From assembly GCA_946478845.1 (NCBI GenBank), contig CAMLDI010000073.1, forward strand, positions 1 through 10,182: 10,182 nt of DNA, written 5' to 3'. The translations under genes and the position numbers were made by a program. Positions 6,096-10,182 of the stretch are shown piece by piece; position 1 is the first letter of the stretch, and each line of letters starts with the position of its first letter. The notes beneath the pieces were generated by a model, which ran no database searches, was not told the DNA's origin, and saw nothing but the letters and a program-made list of their open reading frames with translations. The DNA comes from an uncultured Paenibacillaceae bacterium (GTDB taxonomy: Bacteria > Bacillota > Bacilli > Aneurinibacillales > Aneurinibacillaceae).

Positions 6096-6383
6096 TTGTT
6101 TTTTATCTTATTAACACTATCAATCACTACTCTTGTAGTAGGTTTAATCCTGTTTTCAACAAACATGACAGCTGGGATTATCACAACGATTGTGGGAGTC
6201 ATTTTTCTTATGCTCGTTGTTCTCTATTATCTGCGTCGCCAAAAAAGGAAAGAAAAATCCTCTTTGGATGGATGGGATTGTGTGAATTGTTCACCTTTAA
6301 TAGGTGATTGTGATTGTCATTTGCCTGGAAAAAACCATTTGGATTGTAGCCCAAATTGTGACTGTGATTGTGCACCAAATTGA
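6096..6383 (+). CDS. Small two-helix membrane protein with eight-cysteine tail (unknown function)
   Basis: I do not recognise the family. The 95-aa protein starts at TTG 6096, with AGGGGAG (6083-6089) at 6 nt. Two hydrophobic segments (about 2-20 and 24-46) are followed by a basic stretch RRQKRKEK (48-54); by the positive-inside rule the tail should be cytoplasmic. The tail holds Cys62, 65, 72, 74, 84, 88, 90 and 92 with His75 and His81, arranged as one CxxC, one CxC and a CxxxCxCxC run with interspersed Asp and Asn. This looks like a metal-binding or metalloid-binding segment, but no fold is evident. It lies 23 bp before the DUF2085 gene, probably in one transcript, and is divergent from the Xre regulator. 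A link to arsenic or metal handling is only inference from cysteines and location. Confidence 0.75.
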   Translation: MFFILLTLSITTLVVGLILFSTNMTAGIITTIVGVIFLMLVVLYYLRRQKRKEKSSLDGWDCVNCSPLIGDCDCHLPGKNHLDCSPNCDCDCAPN

Positions 6384-6406
6384 GGAAAAATGTCGGAGGA
6401 AATCAA

Positions 6407-6757
6407 ATGAAGGAACTGGTTCATGCTGTAATTACCCTTAAGTTTGTCCCCTGCCATCGAAAACCGGAACGTTCTTTTTTTATAAAAGGGAAGCAATTTT
6501 CCCTTTGCACCCGTTGCATGAGCATTTTAATAGGCTACGTGGCTGTGGTCCCGTTTCTCTTTTATTCTTTCACTTTTCCAATCACACTGGCCATTCTCTT
6601 AAATATCCCTATGATTATTGATGGATATACCCAGCTAAAGGGATGGAGAAGAAGCAATAATGGATTACGGGTCATAACTGGTCTCGCCAGCGGGATTGGC
6701 CAATCTATGTTCATTGTCACAGCAGCCCATTATATTGCTGATTTATTTAGCAAATAA
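6407..6757 (+). CDS. DUF2085 family membrane protein
   Basis: A 116-aa protein starting at ATG 6407, which has GGAGG with 7 nt spacing; an upstream in-frame GTG lies inside the preceding gene and lacks this support. The N-terminal part carries the family signature: PCHRKPERSFFIKGKQF (15-31) followed by LCTRCMSILIGY (33-44), that is CHRxPxRSF and CxRC. These cysteines (16, 34, 37) with His17 could bind a metal or form a redox site; the family's function is not established. Three hydrophobic stretches follow: about 39-57, 59-73 and 88-112. It comes 23 bp after the Cys-rich membrane protein gene in the same direction. No clear hairpin terminator is seen after it. Confidence 0.8.
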   Translation: MKELVHAVITLKFVPCHRKPERSFFIKGKQFSLCTRCMSILIGYVAVVPFLFYSFTFPITLAILLNIPMIIDGYTQLKGWRRSNNGLRVITGLASGIGQSMFIVTAAHYIADLFSK

Positions 6758-6826
6758 AGCCTATATTTTTATAAGAAAACCTCTTACACTATTACTAATA
6801 GAAAAAAGAATAATGGAGGGGTTGTA

Positions 6827-7354
6827 GTGAATAAAAAGCATATGATTATAGCCATTTCCCTTGGACTTCTTTTTGTATCCGCGGCTCTTTTTATGCAAAA
6901 AACAAAAGCCCCTGCGGTAAAAACTGCAGACTTTTATGCATATGTAAAAGATCAACATTTCATATTAAGGCATTATGTTCCTGTGGACAGAGATACACTA
7001 TTAAAAAGTAATGCTGTATCCTATAGGGATGCAATGGGTTCAGGTGATTACAAAACAGGGATGTGGAATGCAATCAAAGAAAATTATTCTTCGGATCATG
7101 ATGCTACCACTTTAGGGAAAATAAATGACCCGAAGATCAAAAAAGATATACAGCGAGCTTTTGAATTATGGAAATTTGCCAATACATATAATGAATTGCC
7201 ATCGTTGATTTATACATACATGATCTTTTCTGATTTAGATGTACAGCTTAACCATTATGATGCTGTTTTATTTGGGGTTACCGAATTGCAAGGGGTTGGC
7301 GGAGAAAAATATGATGAATTGATCAGGTACTATAACAAAATATCTGCCCGTTAA
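6827..7354 (+). CDS. Hypothetical membrane-anchored or exported protein
   Basis: A 175-aa protein starting at GTG 6827, preceded by GGAGGG at 6 nt. Residues 1-24 (MNKKH, then a hydrophobic run to about 23) form an uncleaved anchor or signal peptide; no lipobox cysteine and in fact no cysteine is present. The rest is soluble, rich in Tyr, Asp and Lys, and looks mostly helical (for example DPKIKKDIQRAFELWKFANTY, 101-121). I do not recognise a domain. It is separated from the DUF2085 gene by 69 bp without a convincing promoter, so co-transcription is possible. It ends just before the stem-loop at 7360-7391. Confidence 0.7.
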   Translation: MNKKHMIIAISLGLLFVSAALFMQKTKAPAVKTADFYAYVKDQHFILRHYVPVDRDTLLKSNAVSYRDAMGSGDYKTGMWNAIKENYSSDHDATTLGKINDPKIKKDIQRAFELWKFANTYNELPSLIYTYMIFSDLDVQLNHYDAVLFGVTELQGVGGEKYDELIRYYNKISAR

Positions 7355-7359
7355 TGGAT

Positions 7360-7391
7360 AAATTCGCCAGAGAAATTGCTCTGGCGGATTT
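7360..7391. terminator. Bidirectional intrinsic terminator between convergent genes
   Basis: AAATTCGCCAGAG (7360-7372), loop AAATTG, CTCTGGCGGATTT (7379-7391): a 13-bp stem with one U-G wobble. On the plus strand it ends in a short T run; on the minus strand it likewise ends in AATTT. It begins 5 bases after the stop of the plus-strand gene and touches the nadR stop codon, so it would serve both converging transcripts. Confidence 0.85.
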
Positions 7392-8416
7392 TAATCAAGT
7401 AAGACTATTCTTTCTCCCAGATTCTCGTACTTCTGAAACCCCTGCAATACCTTTTTCGCCCTCCCAATCCGTTGTTCCAGATTCCCTTTAATTAAAATAA
7501 ATGGTATTTTTCGCGTAATTAATTGGGCGATGATTTGCTTTTGGAAGATTTCCCGTTTCACTTCACCGGAACGGTCCCAGGTATCATCATAGGGAACGTC
7601 ATCTGCACACACAAACACTACATCGTACCGAGATGCCGACTGTCTCGCCAATTCTACTAGTCGTTGTTCTGCCCACCCATGATAATAAATGGCAAATAAA
7701 TAGGTAGTTAACGCATTGGTATCTGTGAATAAATAGTCTTTCGCTTCCAACAACCATTTTTCTTCCCGCTCCAGATGGCCTTCTGCAATTTCTACTAATT
7801 GAGCGGGGGTTAAGCGGCGATTTATCTGGTGATTATCCCAGTATTCTCGCCCATATTCAGGCATCCATACAGTATCCATTTCCCTGGTAATTGCTTCAGT
7901 TAAGGTGGTTTTTCCTGTAGAAGGTGCCCCGAGAAATACCACATTAGTAATAAGGTCCCTATACACCAGAGGATGAACATAGGATCTATTTTCATAGGAT
8001 GATTGGCGCACCCGGGTCCCTGAAATGGGGAAGGTGGAACGGGCACAATCCACCAACCGATTGACTGCCCCCAGGGCTTTGCTCATATGGTCTCCGTAAA
8101 ACTCACTTGAATAAAAATGCGTGATTTTTTTACCATTTAATAAGTGAAGGATATATTGTTCTTGTTTCTCTTTAATTTCAGGCGTGTCCCCACTTTCTGT
8201 TGGACCATCCCACGCCTCAATTACCTGAATGGAAGGATAAATCTTTCGAATCCATTCAGCCCGAATGGTAAGAGGAATGTTGGTCGTTTCCGGGCTATCA
8301 TAAATGACAACCACCACCTCATCCATCTCCTTCAGGGCTGTTTCAATCATAAATTGGTGCCCTCGATGAAGGGGGGCAAACTTCCCTAAAGTTAAGCCTA
8401 CTTTCTGCTCTTTCAT
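7391..8416 (-). CDS. nadR: Bifunctional NMN adenylyltransferase / ribosylnicotinamide kinase NadR
   Basis: Cytosolic NAD-salvage enzyme: the kinase part phosphorylates nicotinamide riboside to NMN and the adenylyltransferase part makes NAD. I start it at the second ATG (8416-8414, 341 aa), which has AAGGGGG at 6 nt; the first ATG directly abuts that site. In this numbering the nucleotidyltransferase domain shows GKFAPLHRGH (11-20) and ISGTRVR (131-137). The kinase domain begins with Walker A GAPSTGKTT (163-171) and includes LFTDTNALTT (229-238). The DNA-binding domain of enterobacterial NadR is absent, so this protein is an enzyme only; regulation probably falls to the nrtR gene upstream. It follows pnuC by 12 nt and ends at the terminator at 7360-7391. 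Confidence 0.93.
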   Translation of the reverse strand: MKEQKVGLTLGKFAPLHRGHQFMIETALKEMDEVVVVIYDSPETTNIPLTIRAEWIRKIYPSIQVIEAWDGPTESGDTPEIKEKQEQYILHLLNGKKITHFYSSEFYGDHMSKALGAVNRLVDCARSTFPISGTRVRQSSYENRSYVHPLVYRDLITNVVFLGAPSTGKTTLTEAITREMDTVWMPEYGREYWDNHQINRRLTPAQLVEIAEGHLEREEKWLLEAKDYLFTDTNALTTYLFAIYYHGWAEQRLVELARQSASRYDVVFVCADDVPYDDTWDRSGEVKREIFQKQIIAQLITRKIPFILIKGNLEQRIGRAKKVLQGFQKYENLGERIVLLD

Positions 8417-8428
8417 GTTCATCCCCCT

Positions 8429-9106
8429 TTACATGACTCTCTCCAATTTTTCGTTATAAGAACAATACTCTCTGAACCATATATTTAATCCAGAAGCTGC
8501 AATCCAGAAAAATACAAAGTATTCCAGAGACATTAGCATAATCCCTTTAGAGAAATAAAGAACAGTACAGAATATATCTACAGTAACCCATAAGATCCAG
8601 CTTTCCAGTTTCTTTCTTGCCATCAATACACTGGCCGTGATACTGCTTACCGCAATAAATGAATCTAAATAAGGGTAAGAAGCTGGCTGGGGGAATAACC
8701 CTGGCAGAAGAATGTAGAAGTTTTTCACCAGAGTCCCCATCACCAATACCCCTAAAAAAATGATGAGGACAACCTTGATATTTGTCTTTAAGCCATTCAC
8801 ACTAATTTTAAGTTCCATATTTTCTTTTACTTCATTAGCAGCCGGGTTTAGCCATTTCCACCATCCATACACACTAATGGCAAAGAAAAATACCTGGAGT
8901 AACATATCAGAATACATTTGCACCTGATAAAAGATAGCAAAGAAGAAAACCACGTTGATTAGTCCCACGGGAAAGTTTAACACCTTTCCTTTAGCTGCAA
9001 GGACCACACTCCATAACCCAAACAGGGTACCCAATAATTCTAACAGGCTTAAAGGATAACCCCAGATTGTGACAAGGATATAATTGATATCAAATAATTT
9101 GGACAT
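8429..9106 (-). CDS. pnuC: Nicotinamide riboside transporter PnuC
   Basis: Membrane protein that takes up nicotinamide riboside by facilitated diffusion driven by the kinase that traps it inside. I start it at ATG 9106-9104 (225 aa), 8 nt after AAGGAG; the GTG three codons upstream overlaps that site. Family marks are the hydrophobic chain with the GKVLNFPVGLINVVFFFAIF segment (40-59), QVQMYSDMLLQ (61-71), YGWWKW (80-85) and ESWILWVTVDI (168-178), the aromatic-rich motifs of PnuC. About seven membrane helices are expected and consistent with the hydrophobic stretches. It sits between nrtR (15 nt gap) and nadR (12 nt gap), the standard partner enzyme. Confidence 0.93.
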   Translation of the reverse strand: MSKLFDINYILVTIWGYPLSLLELLGTLFGLWSVVLAAKGKVLNFPVGLINVVFFFAIFYQVQMYSDMLLQVFFFAISVYGWWKWLNPAANEVKENMELKISVNGLKTNIKVVLIIFLGVLVMGTLVKNFYILLPGLFPQPASYPYLDSFIAVSSITASVLMARKKLESWILWVTVDIFCTVLYFSKGIMLMSLEYFVFFWIAASGLNIWFREYCSYNEKLERVM

Positions 9107-9121
9107 ACCTTCCACTCCTTT

Positions 9122-10036
9122 TTAAGAGTCATTTCTCCACCAATTGGGATCATATTCGTATAATTTTGAGGGCCGATGCCCGGCATCTTTTGTAAATTCA
9201 TTGGTTTCACGCACCATGTCCGCCACTTTTCTGCGAAAAGCAGCAGCAAGTAGTTCCTTCCCTAAAATCACTTCATACACCTTTTGCAATTCTGTCAAAG
9301 TAAAATGCTCTGGCATGAGATTAAACACAATGTCTGTGTACATGATTTTGTTCCGTAACCGTTCTAAGGCGTATTCAATAATTTTGCCATGGTCAAAGGC
9401 TAGCCCATCCTGCTCAACAATCTCCCTTTTCACCTTAATTACCCTGCCTTCTACCACTTCCGTAATTTTCACCGTAGCTGATAGCATGATATCATCGTTG
9501 AAAAGTGAGAGATTCACCAGCTTTTCATATTCATAACCCTTTTCCTTGGCTGTCTTCTTTTCCTGAAAAAGTTGATACTTCACGTTAAACCAACGGGCAT
9601 CTGTGGCATCTTCGCCTCCTTTTACATTGCGAGAGGTTTTAGCAATTAATGCCATATAGGAAGCGCTAATGACCCTGGTCCGAGGATCCCGATCTGGTTC
9701 ACCCCAGGTATATAGCTGCTCCAAATAAAGGGAATCAATGTTGGTTTCTCCTTTTAACTTCCGTAAAGCCCCATCTTCCAGGCTCTCATCAAGAGCTACG
9801 AACCCACCAGGTAGAGCCCATTTCCCCATAAAGGGATGATCTCCCCGTTTTACGAGAAGAATCTGCATAGATTTCTCGGGCAACTTTCTATAGTTTGCTT
9901 TCTCTTCATTTTCCACAGTAAAAATCAATAGATCCACCGTAACCGAAGGCCGTTGGAACTGACCGGCATTATATTGGGCAAGAAACTCTTTCTCTGTTAA
10001 TCCCTGTTTATTTACTACTTCATGGCTGCTTTTCAT
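9122..10036 (-). CDS. nrtR: NrtR-type Nudix-domain transcriptional regulator of NAD metabolism
   Basis: A 304-aa protein with an N-terminal Nudix domain (about 30-155) and a C-terminal winged helix (about 235-300, FTLTELQKVYEVILGKEL then FRRK, GHRPSKLYEYD), the layout of NrtR repressors, which bind ADP-ribose or related NAD metabolites. The Nudix box starts at Gly78 with Glu84 and Arg92 in place, but the core REUxEE reads RKLKGE (92-97): two of three catalytic glutamates are replaced and the following Gly is Asn99. Hydrolysis is therefore unlikely and a sensing role more likely. An insertion around 155-230 lengthens it beyond typical NrtR (about 230 residues). First gene of the nrtR-pnuC-nadR operon; ATG follows AAGGTG at 5 nt. 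An ADP-ribose pyrophosphatase annotation would be a less good alternative. Confidence 0.87.
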   Translation of the reverse strand: MKSSHEVVNKQGLTEKEFLAQYNAGQFQRPSVTVDLLIFTVENEEKANYRKLPEKSMQILLVKRGDHPFMGKWALPGGFVALDESLEDGALRKLKGETNIDSLYLEQLYTWGEPDRDPRTRVISASYMALIAKTSRNVKGGEDATDARWFNVKYQLFQEKKTAKEKGYEYEKLVNLSLFNDDIMLSATVKITEVVEGRVIKVKREIVEQDGLAFDHGKIIEYALERLRNKIMYTDIVFNLMPEHFTLTELQKVYEVILGKELLAAAFRRKVADMVRETNEFTKDAGHRPSKLYEYDPNWWRNDS

Positions 10037-10073
10037 CCCATCACCTTCTATTTTATGTCATCATTATTACAAT

Positions 10074-10086
10074 TAACATTTTGTTA
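10074..10086. promoter_or_regulatory. Candidate NrtR operator upstream of nrtR
   Basis: TAACA-TTT-TGTTA, a perfect 5-bp dyad between the predicted promoter and the nrtR start. It is nested in a wider imperfect dyad, TCATTATTACA (10061-10071) against TGTTATTATCA (10082-10092), with 8 of 11 positions complementary. Position downstream of the -10 suits repression; binding by NrtR is inferred, as the region is AT-rich. Confidence 0.4.
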
Positions 10087-10105
10087 TTATCAGTTTATTA
10101 ATATC

Positions 10106-10133
10106 ATTTTATACATTTATGAAAAAAAGTCAA
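10106..10133 (-). promoter_or_regulatory. Predicted promoter of the nrtR-pnuC-nadR operon
   Basis: On the minus strand TTGACT (10133-10128, one mismatch to TTGACA) and TAAAAT (10111-10106, one mismatch to TATAAT) are 16 bp apart, about 70 bp before the nrtR start. A run of seven T directly downstream of the -35 core is notable. Confidence 0.55.
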
Positions 10134-10137
10134 TCAT

Positions 10138-10180
10138 AACCACCCTTCAAAAGGGTGGTTTGAACAAAGGCTATAAGCCT
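10138..10180. repeat. Paired hairpins at window edge, possible IS200/IS605-type end
   Basis: AACCACCCTT (10138-10147), loop CAA, AAGGGTGGTT (10151-10160) form a perfect 10-bp hairpin. Eight bases on, AGGCT-ATA-AGCCT (10168-10180) forms a second. Compact subterminal hairpins are typical of IS200/IS605 ends and of the RNA encoded next to TnpB, but no transposase is visible because the window ends here. The first hairpin could instead be a terminator for a gene to the right on the minus strand, although no T tract follows it directly. Confidence 0.35.
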
Positions 10181-10182
10181 AT

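Noticed and set aside
6738..6790. Possible hairpin terminator after the DUF2085 gene
   Set aside because: Stems are short and AT-only or lie within the coding end; not convincing as a terminator.
6761..6958. 65-codon minus-strand open frame over the start of the 6827 gene
   Set aside because: Overlaps the better supported plus-strand gene and lacks a clear ribosome binding site.
9049..9249. Minus-strand open frame across the nrtR-pnuC junction
   Set aside because: Overlaps the ends of two well recognised genes in another frame.
1..10182. CRISPR array, tRNA, rRNA or riboswitch
   Set aside because: No regularly spaced direct repeats, no tRNA-like cloverleaf and no recognisable riboswitch leader were noticed; intergenic regions are all under about 150 bases.

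Overview
The window looks like chromosomal DNA of a low-GC Bacillota (Firmicutes), probably a clostridial-type anaerobe. The grounds are AT-rich intergenic regions, strong AGGAGG-type ribosome binding sites, TTG and GTG starts next to those sites, and the character of the proteins. I cannot name a genus from the sequence alone. Genes cover almost everything and no gene-free stretch exceeds about 150 bases.

Left part (1-5607) is an arsenic island. The minus strand starts with a PhnA/YjdM zinc-ribbon gene cut by the window edge (1-64). Next comes a tightly packed minus-strand operon, in transcription order arsR - acr3 - arsC - arsD - arsA (4127 down to 152). ArsC reduces arsenate to arsenite, ArsD hands arsenite to the ATPase ArsA, Acr3 is the membrane exporter, and ArsR is the As(III)-sensing repressor. 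A perfect inverted repeat (4151-4170) overlaps the -10 of its promoter. Divergently on the plus strand lie a MarR-family regulator rich in vicinal cysteine pairs (4273-4746) and arsM, an As(III) S-adenosylmethionine methyltransferase (4804-5607). The same palindromic motif, with the pattern TAyTTG-N7-CAAGTA, sits in front of both genes. This suggests the MarR-like protein controls itself and arsM, separately from ArsR. It is the most interesting candidate system in the window.

Middle part (5608-7391) holds a possible gene remnant, a 69-residue Xre-type regulator on the minus strand, and three plus-strand genes. Divergent from the regulator are a small two-helix membrane protein with an eight-cysteine tail and a DUF2085 membrane protein, probably co-transcribed. 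After them comes an anchored or exported protein of unknown function. A bidirectional stem-loop terminator (7360-7391) closes this part.

Right part (7391-10036) is a minus-strand NAD-salvage operon: nrtR (Nudix plus winged helix repressor with a degenerate Nudix box), pnuC (nicotinamide riboside transporter) and nadR (NMN adenylyltransferase plus ribosylnicotinamide kinase, without the enterobacterial DNA-binding domain). PnuC brings in nicotinamide riboside, NadR converts it to NMN and then NAD, and NrtR probably senses an NAD-related ligand and represses the operon. Upstream are a plausible promoter and a palindrome. At the extreme right edge (10138-10180) two compact hairpins may mark the end of an IS200/IS605-type element outside the window.
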